Assembly: GCF_901827205.1 (NCBI RefSeq)
Contig: NZ_LR594675.1
Location: forward strand, 5,822,001-5,886,000
Reading direction: 5' to 3'
Length of the DNA stretch: 64,000 bases
DNA from: Variovorax sp. PBS-H4
GTDB taxonomy: Bacteria > Pseudomonadota > Gammaproteobacteria > Burkholderiales > Burkholderiaceae_C
Made by a program: the position numbers and the translations under genes. Shown here piece after piece: positions 22,467 through 31,539 of the stretch (the first letter of the stretch is position 1; the number at the start of each line of letters is the position of its first letter). The notes under the pieces were generated by a model that saw only the letters and a program-made list of their open reading frames with translations, ran no database searches and was not told the origin of the DNA.

Positions 22467-24869
22467 ATGCAGCGACTGCGCCGTCGCTACTTGTTCGAGT
22501 GGATGCTGATGTTGCTGCTGCTGCCGTCGACCATGGTCTGGCTGGATGGCAAGCCAGGACTTGTCGAGGCCAATGCGGCCATCTACGACAAGATGCTGCT
22601 CGACAGCGCGCAAAGGCCCGCCCAGGACATCCTGATCATCGGCATCGACAAGCGCACGTTGGAGGTCTTGGGCCCGTGGCCGCTTCCCCGTTTGACGCAC
22701 GCGCAGTTGCTTGAGCAACTGGCAGCCCACGCGCCGCGCGCGGTACTGCTCGATCTGTTCTTTGACACGCCGTCCGCTGAACCCGCACAGGATCAGGCGC
22801 TGGCTACGGCAATGTCGAAGCTGCCGGTCTACCTGCCGCTCGACTACTTCGCGCCGCCAGTTGGCGTGCCGCAGGGCGAGCCCACCTTCAAGCTTCCAAT
22901 TCCCGACTTGGCGCGGCGCGCGCGAGGGTTGGGCCACGCCAATGCCGCACCGGATGCGGATGGCCTGGTGCGGGCCCTCTGGCGCTACGAGGGCCCCCCG
23001 GACAAGGTCTGGCCCTACGTGGGACTCGAGATCGCCTTGCAGACGGTCGAGCCGGGGCCGGCGCAGGTCCTGGGCTTGCAGACCACTGAACGCTGGGTCC
23101 GCGGGGGGCGCTTCGGCGTCGACTTCGCGGGCGCCTCGGGCAGCTATCCGACGGTGTCCTACCTTGACATGCTGCGTGGCGATTTCACGGACGAGCTCGT
23201 GCGCGGCAAGCTGGTGCTGGTCGGCGCGCTGGCCAACGCAGGGCTGGGCGACACGATGCCGGTAGCCGGCATCGGCGCGCTCACGAGCCTGCCGGGTGTC
23301 GAGATCCACGCCAATGCGTTGGACGCGCTTCTCACCGACCGGACGATCGACATCCCGACCGACTGGCGACGGGTGCTATGGATCTCCGCACCGGTCTGGC
23401 TGGTGCTGATGCTGCTCCTGGTCAGCGCGAGCCACGCAGTGATCTGGACCTTCGCGGTGTCGCTCGCCTGCATCGTGCTGAACTACCTCGCGCTGGTGCA
23501 CTGGCGTGTCGCCTTGCCGCTCGCGTCGCCGCTGTGCGGCGTGATCGCCGCCTACGTGCTCTGGAGCTGGCGCCGCCTCGACGCGCTGCTGGTGTTCTTC
23601 CGCCAGCGTGCGGCGCTGCTGAACGCCGTACCGGCCGGTGCCTTCGAGCCGCCGCTGCCGCTGCACCCCGCGCCGCTGGACTCAGTGGAACGCCGTGCGA
23701 ATGCATTGGACCTCGCGATCGAGCGTCTCACGCGCCTGCAAGCGTTGTTGACGGAGGGCATGTGGAGCCTGCCCGTGCCCGTGCTGATCTGCCGGGACGA
23801 CGGCATCGTGAGCCAGAGCAACGCGGCCGCGCAGAATCTTCTCGCCACGGCGCTGGTGTTGTCGTCAACGGGTGCGGTGTCGCGGCCCGCCGCCGGCGGT
23901 GTCGATCACCTCAAGGGCGTCGATATGCTGCGGCTGCTCGCCGACATGCAAAAGGCCGAGATCGCGGGCTCGCCCGCTGCGCGCGCAACGACGGTCTGGG
24001 AAGAGGCAATGAGCGTCGAGTACACGACCGAGCAGGGAAGCGTCTTCACCCTGCGGGCTGCATCGCTCGGGGAGGTCGGGTCGGGCGCGGCGGCATCGCG
24101 CGCCTGGGTGGTGGTGCTCAACGACATCACCACCGAGCGCCGGGCCCAGCGCGAACGCGAGCAATGGTTCAGCTTTCTCTCGCACGATGTGCGAGGTCCG
24201 CAAGTCACCATCCTCAGCCTGCTGGCACTCTATGTCGAGGGCGCCTCCAATGTGAACATTCACGACGTGGTCGATGGTGTGGGCCGCGAGGCGCGCCGCA
24301 CGATCCAGTTGGCAGAGAGCTTCATGGACATGCTGGAGGCGGAATCGAAGGTCTATCGCTTTGCGCCGACGTTCGCCGGCTCAGTCGTGCTCGACGCCAT
24401 CGATGCCACCTGGGCCGCTGCCCACGCACGCGGACTGATCGTCAAGCCGCGGCTCGGCGCCTCCGAAGCCTCGCTCTCTGCCGATGCATCGCTGCTGACT
24501 CGTGCACTCGTGAACTTGCTGCACAACGCCATCCGTCACAGCAAGCCCGACACGACCATCTATATCTGCGTAGAAACGAACGTCGAGGCGAACGCCCCCT
24601 ATGGCGAGGTGCTTATCTCATTGCAGGACAGCGGAAGCGGCATGGACGAGCCGCAGCTCGCAAAGTTGATGACTCCCAGCAGGGGCCGCCGGGGGAGCGC
24701 CAATGCCGATGCCGAAGCAGGACACGGCTGGGGGCTCGGATTGACGATCGTGCACAGCGTCGTCGCGCGCCACGGCGGCTGGATCGATGTCATCAGCGCA
24801 CCGGACGCGGGGACCACCTTCTTCATCGGCCTCCCCTTGAGCCCGGAAAGTCCGTCCTTCGAGGCTTGA
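22467..24869 (+). CDS. CHASE2-domain sensor histidine kinase
   Basis: 800-residue membrane kinase. After an N-terminal membrane segment (FEWMLMLLLLPSTMVWL), residues about 40-290 form a periplasmic CHASE2 domain (ILIIGIDKRTLEVLGPWPLP, ending around GVEIHANALDALL). A cluster of hydrophobic helices follows at about 305-370. A PAS-like region spans roughly 430-560. The phosphoacceptor is His573 in SFLSHDVRGPQ, and the ATPase domain has an N box (LLHNAIRHSKP) and a G box (GHGWGLGLTIV). It probably phosphorylates the OmpR-type regulator at 20376, with which it forms a three-gene operon. The upstream in-frame start at 22209 would overlap the LysM-FecR gene; the ATG at 22467 is preferred. Confidence 0.92.
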   Translation: MQRLRRRYLFEWMLMLLLLPSTMVWLDGKPGLVEANAAIYDKMLLDSAQRPAQDILIIGIDKRTLEVLGPWPLPRLTHAQLLEQLAAHAPRAVLLDLFFDTPSAEPAQDQALATAMSKLPVYLPLDYFAPPVGVPQGEPTFKLPIPDLARRARGLGHANAAPDADGLVRALWRYEGPPDKVWPYVGLEIALQTVEPGPAQVLGLQTTERWVRGGRFGVDFAGASGSYPTVSYLDMLRGDFTDELVRGKLVLVGALANAGLGDTMPVAGIGALTSLPGVEIHANALDALLTDRTIDIPTDWRRVLWISAPVWLVLMLLLVSASHAVIWTFAVSLACIVLNYLALVHWRVALPLASPLCGVIAAYVLWSWRRLDALLVFFRQRAALLNAVPAGAFEPPLPLHPAPLDSVERRANALDLAIERLTRLQALLTEGMWSLPVPVLICRDDGIVSQSNAAAQNLLATALVLSSTGAVSRPAAGGVDHLKGVDMLRLLADMQKAEIAGSPAARATTVWEEAMSVEYTTEQGSVFTLRAASLGEVGSGAAASRAWVVVLNDITTERRAQREREQWFSFLSHDVRGPQVTILSLLALYVEGASNVNIHDVVDGVGREARRTIQLAESFMDMLEAESKVYRFAPTFAGSVVLDAIDATWAAAHARGLIVKPRLGASEASLSADASLLTRALVNLLHNAIRHSKPDTTIYICVETNVEANAPYGEVLISLQDSGSGMDEPQLAKLMTPSRGRRGSANADAEAGHGWGLGLTIVHSVVARHGGWIDVISAPDAGTTFFIGLPLSPESPSFEA

Positions 24870-24884
24870 AGTTCGGGCGCGTTT

Positions 24885-25676
24885 TCAGAATCCGAGGACA
24901 GGCGATGCTTCGAGCTGCGGCTCCCGAGCCGACAGGGTTACCAGTCTCGGCGCCTTCTTGCCGGGGCTCCTGCTGAGCTTGAAACCGGCATAGCGAATGG
25001 TGCTGAGCTTCCATTCGCAGCCGTGGAAGGCGATGAGTCCGAGCTGGCTGCGCAGGCGCCCCACGCTGGCATCGAGCCATCGGCCGCCCGTCTCGGGCGC
25101 GAGCCCTGCGGCCATGGTACGCAGCCAATCGCGCGACAGCACGTGTTCGATGTTGTGGAAGAACTCCAGCGCCAGCTCGAAGTCCAGCGGACGCATGCCG
25201 ATCTCGGTTCCGTCGAGCATCACGGATTCGTTCGTCGGGAAGAAGCGATAGCCGCCCCACTCCAGGCCTGCATCTTCGGCGGCGAGCCCGCGCTGCGCGA
25301 AGAATGCCCTCATTCCCTTGTAAACGTCCGCAAAGGACGAAGGTGCCGCAAGAACCACGTCTCCGGCAGCGCAGCGCAGCGTTTCGGCGGCCTTGACGGG
25401 ATTGTCTCGCGACAGGAAGAGCACAGGCACTTCGGGGTCGACCAAGCTTCTGGCGGCACGGATCCAGGCCTGCTGTTCGATCGGGTTCTGCGGCAGGCCC
25501 ACGCACAGCGCGGAGCACCGCAGGAGGCTTCCGCGCAGCGGCAGCAGTTCGTCCAGATCATTGAAAACGAGCGGCGCGTGGCCGAGGGCGCGAATGGCGC
25601 GACGCATGTGTTCGCGCGAGCGAAGCATGGGGTCGAGCACGGCGACTCTTCGACGCAGTTCATTTCTGGCAGACAT
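24885..25676 (-). CDS. Pseudo-receiver response regulator with winged-helix output domain
   Basis: 263 residues. The N-terminal part has the size and layout of a receiver (VAVLDPMLRS) but lacks the phosphoacceptor: the expected strand reads ALCVGLPQNP with no Asp, and the usual Lys region reads LAAPSSFAD. The C-terminal half keeps an OmpR-type winged helix (MRPLDFELALEFFHNIEHVLS, ASVGRLRSQLGL, and an aromatic wing). It is therefore probably a phosphorylation-independent DNA-binding regulator, perhaps gated by a partner or by dimerisation. The start at 25676 has GGAG 9 nt upstream. It converges on the CHASE2 kinase gene with 15 nt between the stops, and its domain plan matches the intact regulator at 20376, suggesting an old paralogue. 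Confidence 0.8.
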   Translation of the reverse strand: MSARNELRRRVAVLDPMLRSREHMRRAIRALGHAPLVFNDLDELLPLRGSLLRCSALCVGLPQNPIEQQAWIRAARSLVDPEVPVLFLSRDNPVKAAETLRCAAGDVVLAAPSSFADVYKGMRAFFAQRGLAAEDAGLEWGGYRFFPTNESVMLDGTEIGMRPLDFELALEFFHNIEHVLSRDWLRTMAAGLAPETGGRWLDASVGRLRSQLGLIAFHGCEWKLSTIRYAGFKLSRSPGKKAPRLVTLSAREPQLEASPVLGF

Positions 25677-26078
25677 GTCAGTGAGCTCCAGTGAATGCGT
25701 GGGAACTCGCAAAGAAGTTGAAATGCACGAGCTTCCTTGTCGCCGCCACGCGTGGTGTAAGACTTAAGGATTGCGATAGTGCCGAGCAACAAAAGTCGCG
25801 TGGAGGGCTTGTGACAATTGATCAGGATTGGGGCGCGCAGAAAGCCGGTTTCCAAAAGCCTTCGTGCCACGAGCGGTCGGATCTGCGCATCTGGGGTTTG
25901 CGCAGGAGTGGCGCGCGCTGGCATCGCCATAGGCGATGACAACCTGATGAATTGTCGCGTCGGGCGGGCTCGCTCGGATTGCCGGCCTAACCTGCCAGCC
26001 GCGATCGACACAAGGGCTCCTCCACTGGCCCGGCGGCTTTCAGCGCGAACGGAGTGGCTTCTTTCTGATTGTGGTTCC
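25677..26078. other. Divergent spacer upstream of the TPR gene
   Basis: About 400 nt between the pseudo-receiver gene (-) and the TPR gene (+). The frame of the TPR gene is open from 25818, but the encoded residues there are Arg/Ala-rich and unlike any domain I know. An AT-richer stretch at about 25760-25830 (around gacaattgatcagg) is the likeliest promoter region. No RNA gene or hairpin was seen. Confidence 0.5.
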
Positions 26079-28073
26079 ATGTCACTGTCCACGATGATCG
26101 GGGCGCCGCATTCCCCCCCGCAATTCCCAGCGCGCGGGTTCGGCGCTTCCCGCCGTTCAGCAGCGCGGCCTTCCCTGCTGCGCTTCATCGCTGCGCTTCC
26201 TTTTCGCAATTACACGGGCCGGGACGCACTGGTCTGGGTCGAGTTCGGAATGGCGGCGCTGCTGAACCGGGAGCTTGAAGCGCAGCAGGCGCTGTCCGTG
26301 CTCCCACTCGTGGACGTGGTCTCCGCACTGAAAGGGGCCGGCGACGGTCCTCCAGGCGCGCGTGCGATCGAGCAGGTCCGGGCACTTGGTGCCCGCACAG
26401 TAATTGCTGCCCAGGTGCACTCGCACGAGAACGGCTTCGAGTTGCGCTACGAATTGCATGGCGAGATGAGCCTTGCCGATTCGAGCCCGCTGCGCGGCGG
26501 CGACCTGACACAGCTGACGATCGCACTCGGCCAGAAGCTGGCCCGCGAGCTCGTCGACGAGGAGCCGGCACGTGTCGTCGTCGACACCTTCGCGAACGAG
26601 GCCTTCACGCGGGCCATGCACGCAGCCAGGGAACAGCGCTACCAGGTCGCGCGGGACTACCTGCAGGTATGCGTGGCTTCGCAGCCGCATGCGCTCGAGA
26701 TTGACGTCGAACACGTCGAGAGTCTCGCTGCGATCGAACATCCTGAAACCGCGCCCACAGCACAACGCCTGCTGGCGCGCGCGGCCGCATCCGCCGATGT
26801 GGCGACACAGGCGCGGGTGCTGCGCGCACTCGCCGCCTACCACCGCGCACTCGAAAACAACGAACTTGCCCGAACGCTCATCCATCAGGCGCTGACGCTG
26901 CTCGAAACCAACGGCGACGAAAAGCTCAAGGCAGCAGTGCTGCTGGAGCGCTGCGAACTGGCGATTGCGGATCGCGAATTCGAGCTTGCGCAGAGCATCG
27001 GCCGCCGTGTTCTCGCCGCTGCGCAGGGCGGAGACCATGACCGGCTGACCGCGCAATGCCTGCGGCAGAAAGGCGTGATCGCGCACCTGCGTGGCCAGGC
27101 CGCGCCCGCGCTCGAGATCCTGCACCGGTCGGCACAACTCAGCCGCACTCCGCACCCGCAGCACGCAGACCTTGCGCGCAGCCTCTATCAGATCGCGATC
27201 GTCTACCGCGATGCCGGGCGCATGCGCGAAGCAGCCCTGGCGATCGACGAGGCAGTGGACTGCGCGAAACTGGCCGGCACGCCGGTGCGCCACGCGCTCA
27301 CGCTCGCGTTCCAGCTCACGGTACACAGCTACGCCGGCAACCCGGCTGTCGCCGACGCAGCGCAGGCCACGTTGGCATCTGCATCGATGCAGCAGTCCCG
27401 CGCCGGCCGGTTTCTATCGCAGCTGACGGATGCCTGGCTGCACTGGCGCGGCGGCCGCATCGACGACGCACTGCAGCGCATGGGGCAAGTGCGCAAGCTC
27501 GGACGTGAGGCGCGCCACTTCTGGCTCAGCTTTGCGATCACCATGAACACGGGCATGGCCATCGCCGGCGGCCGCTACGACCTCGCGCGCGAGCTGATCA
27601 CCGAGATCGAGGCCAATCGGCGCTTTTACGAAGGCACTTGCCTGTACGGGTCCGCGACCTTCTTCAAGGCCGCACTGGCTCACGCACGGGGCGACCGCCA
27701 ACAAGCGTGGCGCGGGCTGCGCGAGACGATGGCTGTCGCTCCCGTCGGTATCGTGCGCTCCAACGCCTGCCTCGCGGCGGCCTGGCTTGCGTGCGAGGAT
27801 CGCGCGCTCCCCGAAGTCCGGGGCTGGCTCGACCAGGTCCCCGCATGGACCGCGGAGCACCCCAACGGCATCATGGCGCTGGCTCGCTACAACTTCGAAC
27901 AGGGGAACTGGGCGGCCGCTGCAGAGCTCCAGGCGCGCTACGTGGACCGTTGGCCGGCCGACGAGGTCACCTTGTACCAGCGACGCCTTCTGCACGACTA
28001 TCGCGAGGCAATGCGCACGGGAAGAGCCTTCGCGATCCCGCGTCTGCCGCACCTGCTGACCCTGCGCTTCTGA
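26079..28073 (+). CDS. TPR protein resembling the sensory half of a CadC-like regulator
   Basis: About 664 residues from the ATG at 26079 (the frame is open back to 25818, so the start is uncertain). The region ALPFRNYTGRDALVWVEFGM through ARTVIAAQVHSHENGFELRY resembles the nucleotide-free TolB/adenylate-cyclase-like segment that follows the winged helix in CadC-type regulators. The rest (about 190-650) is a run of TPR-like helical pairs (such as RAMHAAREQRYQVARDYLQV and YQIAIVYRDAGRMREAALAI). No winged-helix DNA-binding domain precedes it in any frame, so it is either a natural sensor-only relative or a truncated gene. The neighbouring regulators at 24885 and 28095 could supply DNA binding. 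Confidence 0.75.
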   Translation: MSLSTMIGAPHSPPQFPARGFGASRRSAARPSLLRFIAALPFRNYTGRDALVWVEFGMAALLNRELEAQQALSVLPLVDVVSALKGAGDGPPGARAIEQVRALGARTVIAAQVHSHENGFELRYELHGEMSLADSSPLRGGDLTQLTIALGQKLARELVDEEPARVVVDTFANEAFTRAMHAAREQRYQVARDYLQVCVASQPHALEIDVEHVESLAAIEHPETAPTAQRLLARAAASADVATQARVLRALAAYHRALENNELARTLIHQALTLLETNGDEKLKAAVLLERCELAIADREFELAQSIGRRVLAAAQGGDHDRLTAQCLRQKGVIAHLRGQAAPALEILHRSAQLSRTPHPQHADLARSLYQIAIVYRDAGRMREAALAIDEAVDCAKLAGTPVRHALTLAFQLTVHSYAGNPAVADAAQATLASASMQQSRAGRFLSQLTDAWLHWRGGRIDDALQRMGQVRKLGREARHFWLSFAITMNTGMAIAGGRYDLARELITEIEANRRFYEGTCLYGSATFFKAALAHARGDRQQAWRGLRETMAVAPVGIVRSNACLAAAWLACEDRALPEVRGWLDQVPAWTAEHPNGIMALARYNFEQGNWAAAAELQARYVDRWPADEVTLYQRRLLHDYREAMRTGRAFAIPRLPHLLTLRF

Positions 28074-28094
28074 GAGTCAGCCCGCGACCGACGC

Positions 28095-28778
28095 TCAGGC
28101 CTCCGCCGTCAGTGTCTGGGCCGCCACGACGGCCTCTGTCCGGTTGCGCACGTTGAGCGCGCGGAAAATGGCCGCCAGGTGGATCTTCACCGTGCCCTCG
28201 CTGATGCCGAGCGCGCGCCCGATCAGCTTGTTGGGCTTGCCTTGGGACAACAGCTGCAGCACTTCCACCTGGCGTTCGGTAAGCACGGTGCGCAGGTGCT
28301 CGAGGGTCTGGGCGGTGGCGGCAGAAGATGCACGCTGCGCAGCCTCGCCGGCACCCGGCGGCACGCCGGCCATCACTCCCGGCGGCACCGCCGACAACAG
28401 CATCGGCGGCACGTAGACGCCCCCCGCCAGCACCAGCCGCACGGCCGACAGCATGACCTCGGGCGAGTAGGCCTTCGGAATGAAGCCCAACACGCCACGC
28501 TCCAGCGCTGAGCGCATGACGGCCGGGTCCTCGTAGCCCGAAAGCACGATCACCGGCACGGCCGGGTGCCGGCGCCGGATCTCGTCCACATGGGCTTGGC
28601 CGTCAGCACCAGGCATGTTGAGATCGATCACGGCCAGGTCGATGTCGTCGGAGGCGCGGGCGAGCAATTCGTCGACGCTCATCGCCAGAACGAACTCGAT
28701 GCCCGGCTCGATTTCCGACAGCTTGGCCTTGACCGCCTCGATGACGAGCTTGTGATCGTCGGCGATCAGGATTTTCAT
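28095..28778 (-). CDS. NarL/FixJ-family response regulator
   Basis: 227 residues. The receiver has Asp7-Asp8 (LIADDHK), phosphoacceptor Asp52 (LAVIDLNMPG) and a Lys in FIPKAYSP. A Pro/Gly/Ala-rich linker (about 125-155) leads to a LuxR-type helix-turn-helix (LTERQVEVLQLLSQGKPNKL, then ISEGTVKIHLAAIFRALNV). No kinase is adjacent; the CHASE2 kinase and the two hybrid kinases at 39-44 kb are possible partners. It converges with the TPR gene, with 21 nt between the stops. Confidence 0.92.
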   Translation of the reverse strand: MKILIADDHKLVIEAVKAKLSEIEPGIEFVLAMSVDELLARASDDIDLAVIDLNMPGADGQAHVDEIRRRHPAVPVIVLSGYEDPAVMRSALERGVLGFIPKAYSPEVMLSAVRLVLAGGVYVPPMLLSAVPPGVMAGVPPGAGEAAQRASSAATAQTLEHLRTVLTERQVEVLQLLSQGKPNKLIGRALGISEGTVKIHLAAIFRALNVRNRTEAVVAAQTLTAEA

Positions 28779-29032
28779 GGGAGCCCCAATAGATTAAGCG
28801 TGGTGCACGCAGTCAACTCAACGAGTAGCACGAAAGATAACGGCGAATTCCCAGCCCTGCAAGCGCGTCGCCTCCACGAACGACATAGTCCCCAAGCGGT
28901 ATGGCCGCTGTTCAGGGGCGTTGAAAGAATCGATCCAAGATCCACCGCTTCAACAGGGACATAGGCATGTGCCATCGAGACAGGCGCAAACCCAAGGCTC
29001 CCGTCGCCACCGAAGAATAGCGCGAGCATTTC

Positions 29033-30358
29033 ATGGCTCGGCTGTTCGACTGCTTCAGCGCACTCTTCTCGTTCGGCCTCGAGCTCGATGCCGCCACCGC
29101 AGCCGGCCATGCCGCGCCCTTGCCCGAAGCGGCCCAGCAGCGCGCGCTCCATCTGCTCGACCAGGCACGTGCGGCGGCCCGTGAGGCGGGCTGCACGCAG
29201 GCACACATCGAATCGGCTTCCTTCGCAGTGGCCGCCTGGCTGGACGAGGTGATCGCACGGCATCCGCGGTGGACCGCCGGTGCGGCAACGCTGCAGGCGC
29301 AGCTGTTCAACTCCAACAACGCGCACAGCGAGTTCTTCCACCACTTGTCCGCGTTGCAGCCGGACGACGGGGAGGTGCGCGAGGTCTTCTGGCATGCGCT
29401 GGTTTGCGGCTTCAAAGGCCAGTATTACTTCGAGAGCGGCGATGGCGGCGAGCTCGGCAAGCTCAAGGAGCTGCATGGGCGGCAGTTGCCCGTGCGCCCG
29501 CTGTCGCTCGACGCGCTGGCCGAGGACCGCATCACGCCGCAGCCCTATGGCGTACCCGATCCGACGGGCCCGCGCGTGCCGGAGCGGCGCGAACGCGCGC
29601 TGCTGCGCGCAGCAGGTGCGATGGCGCTGCTGGTTCCGCTGGCCTACCTGCTGTGGGCCATGCTGGGCGGTGCACGTGAGCGGGCACCGACGCTGGCACA
29701 GCGCGTCGAGCAGCGGCTGCAGGCCTTCGCCTGCGCGGACCTCACGGTGACAGGGGGCGACGACGGGACGGCGCGGGTCAAGGGTTTCGTTCCCACGGCG
29801 GAGGACATGGCGCGCGTAGAGCGCGAGGTGCGCGCCACGCCAGGCATTGGCGCGGCGAGCTTCGCGCTTGGGCTGCGCGTCTGGCCCCATTGCGAGGTGG
29901 TCGCCATTCTCAAGCCCTATCAGGCACGCAACCAGGAGAAGCGCCATCGGCTCAAGGTCACTGCACTCACTGCACAGGAGGGCCGGGTGCGAGAGGGCGA
30001 CACGGTGGTGGTGCGCGTCACCAATGCGGACCACGAGGGCTACCTGCGGGTCGACTACTACACGGCCGACGGCGCTGTGATGCACCTGCACGCCAATCAT
30101 GGCCCGCAGCCGTTGCGCCCCGGCGAGGTCCTCGAACTGGGCCGCGACATTCCCTCGAGCTGGCTGGTGAGCCCCCCCTTCGGCACGGTGATGATCACCG
30201 GCTTGTCGTCGACCGTGCCACTTGCCGACGCTGCCGGGACGCCGCCCTTCGAGTTGGCCTCGGCTTACTTGCAGCGCCTGCGCGAAGCGCTGGCGTCCAG
30301 CGAAGCTGCCGGCCGGCCGGTCGCGGACTTCGTGTTCCTCGAAACGGTCTCGCGATGA
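29033..30358 (+). CDS. tssL: Type VI secretion TssL (DotU/IcmH) with C-terminal extension
   Basis: 441 residues. Residues 1-190 are the cytoplasmic DotU domain (DCFSALFSFGLELD, SFAVAAWLDEVIAR, EFFHHLSALQPDDGEVREVFWHAL, CGFKGQYYF). A single C-terminal membrane anchor spans about 191-212 (LLRAAGAMALLVPLAYLLWAML). In place of the usual OmpA-like periplasmic domain, residues 225-285 look BON-like (RVKGFVPTAEDMARVEREVR) and about 300-390 resemble DUF4384 (GDTVVVRVTNADHEGYLRVDYY, then LLHLHAN-like and FGTVMITGLSS). TssL normally forms the inner-membrane complex with TssM and TssJ. It is followed after 22 nt by the TssM-like gene. The rest of a T6SS is absent, so function may have shifted. Confidence 0.85.
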   Translation: MARLFDCFSALFSFGLELDAATAAGHAAPLPEAAQQRALHLLDQARAAAREAGCTQAHIESASFAVAAWLDEVIARHPRWTAGAATLQAQLFNSNNAHSEFFHHLSALQPDDGEVREVFWHALVCGFKGQYYFESGDGGELGKLKELHGRQLPVRPLSLDALAEDRITPQPYGVPDPTGPRVPERRERALLRAAGAMALLVPLAYLLWAMLGGARERAPTLAQRVEQRLQAFACADLTVTGGDDGTARVKGFVPTAEDMARVEREVRATPGIGAASFALGLRVWPHCEVVAILKPYQARNQEKRHRLKVTALTAQEGRVREGDTVVVRVTNADHEGYLRVDYYTADGAVMHLHANHGPQPLRPGEVLELGRDIPSSWLVSPPFGTVMITGLSSTVPLADAAGTPPFELASAYLQRLREALASSEAAGRPVADFVFLETVSR

Positions 30359-30380
30359 GACCGCGACATCGGCCCCGCGC

Positions 30381-31460
30381 ATGAGCATGATGTACCCGCT
30401 GCCCACGTACTACGGCGCCCTGCTGGCGCTGTGCATGGCCGCGCTGCTCGCGCTGTGGTGGTTCATGCTGGGCTCGCGCTACCGGGCACGGCGGCGTCTC
30501 CTGCGCCGCCGGATCGCGGCCGGGGCCGCACCATCGGAGACGGCACCGTCCCAGGCCTTCGCCGAGCCCCGCGTCGCGGTCGCATGTGTGCGCGAGCAGT
30601 TGCTGTGCTCGCCAGCAATGCGAACGCTGCATCAGCCGCTCTATGACCTGCCCTGGCTCCTGTTCATCGGCGACGAAGACGCCGCCGTTCCGGCGTTGCT
30701 GGCCGAGGCGAGCCGCGGGGCCTCCGTGCCGCCACGGCAGGCCGCAGGCGAGGCCGCTGACTTCTGGCGTTGGCACTCGCTGCCGACCCTGGTCGCCATC
30801 GAGACCTGTGCTGCCGCCGTGCACGAGCCGGCCACGCCGCATGAGCGCGGTCTCTGGTACCGGGCCCTGCTGGCGCTCGTCGATCATCGCGAGCGCCTGC
30901 CGCTCAATGGCATCGTGGTCTGCGTGAACGCCGCCCGCCTGCTGGGCGACGCGCAGCACGTTGCCGCCGATGCGGCACGCCTGCGCCAGCGCATCGACGA
31001 GACGGCCGAGCTCCTGCGCCTGCACTTGCCGACCTACCTGCTGGTGACAGGGCTGGAGCGGCTGGCGGGCTACAAGGTGCTGCGCGAGGCTCTGCCGCCC
31101 GCAATGTGCGCCGAGGCCGTGGGACACCGCCTGCCGGATAGCTCCGCGGCGGCGTTACGGATCGATGCGCTCCTCGAACCGCTGGCGCTGCGTCTGCATG
31201 CCTTGCGCATGGGCTTGCTGCGCGGCGAGACGGAGCCGGCACGCCGCCGGGCGATCCATGCCTTCGTCGAGCAGTTGCGCGCGCTGCAGCCCGGACTGCG
31301 CGCATTCGCGCAGCAGCTCTTCGAGTCGCCCCGCGGCAGCCATGCGGGCGCACGCTGGCGTGGCCTGTACCTGGTGGCGGCAGGCGACGGCAACCCCTCT
31401 GCCTTCATCTCCGATCTGTTCCAGCGCTTCCTGCCCGCCGACCAACCACTCGCAAGGTAG
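30381..31460 (+). CDS. Short TssM/IcmF-like protein without Walker A motif
   Basis: 359 residues, about one-third the length of a full TssM. It has one N-terminal membrane segment (residues 10-30, LLALCMAALLALWWFML) and then the TssM-like landmark LYDLPWLLFIG (residues 87-97), normally followed by a GxxGxGKT loop. Here the loop reads DEDAAVPALLAEA, so nucleotide binding is lost. Downstream it keeps a domain like the TssM cytoplasmic part (LNGIVVCVNAARLL, LPTYLLVTGLERLAGY), then stops before the large periplasmic region. The gene is intact from start to stop and partly overlaps nothing, so it may be a purposeful mini-TssM rather than simple decay. It forms a pair with the tssL gene. Confidence 0.7.
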   Translation: MSMMYPLPTYYGALLALCMAALLALWWFMLGSRYRARRRLLRRRIAAGAAPSETAPSQAFAEPRVAVACVREQLLCSPAMRTLHQPLYDLPWLLFIGDEDAAVPALLAEASRGASVPPRQAAGEAADFWRWHSLPTLVAIETCAAAVHEPATPHERGLWYRALLALVDHRERLPLNGIVVCVNAARLLGDAQHVAADAARLRQRIDETAELLRLHLPTYLLVTGLERLAGYKVLREALPPAMCAEAVGHRLPDSSAAALRIDALLEPLALRLHALRMGLLRGETEPARRRAIHAFVEQLRALQPGLRAFAQQLFESPRGSHAGARWRGLYLVAAGDGNPSAFISDLFQRFLPADQPLAR

Positions 31461-31539
31461 CCGGCGGCCGGCAAAACCGGGGCGCGACAAGGTGGGCAGC
31501 TTCGAAGAGCGCGACGAGATGCGGCGCTGGCCCGCCGCG

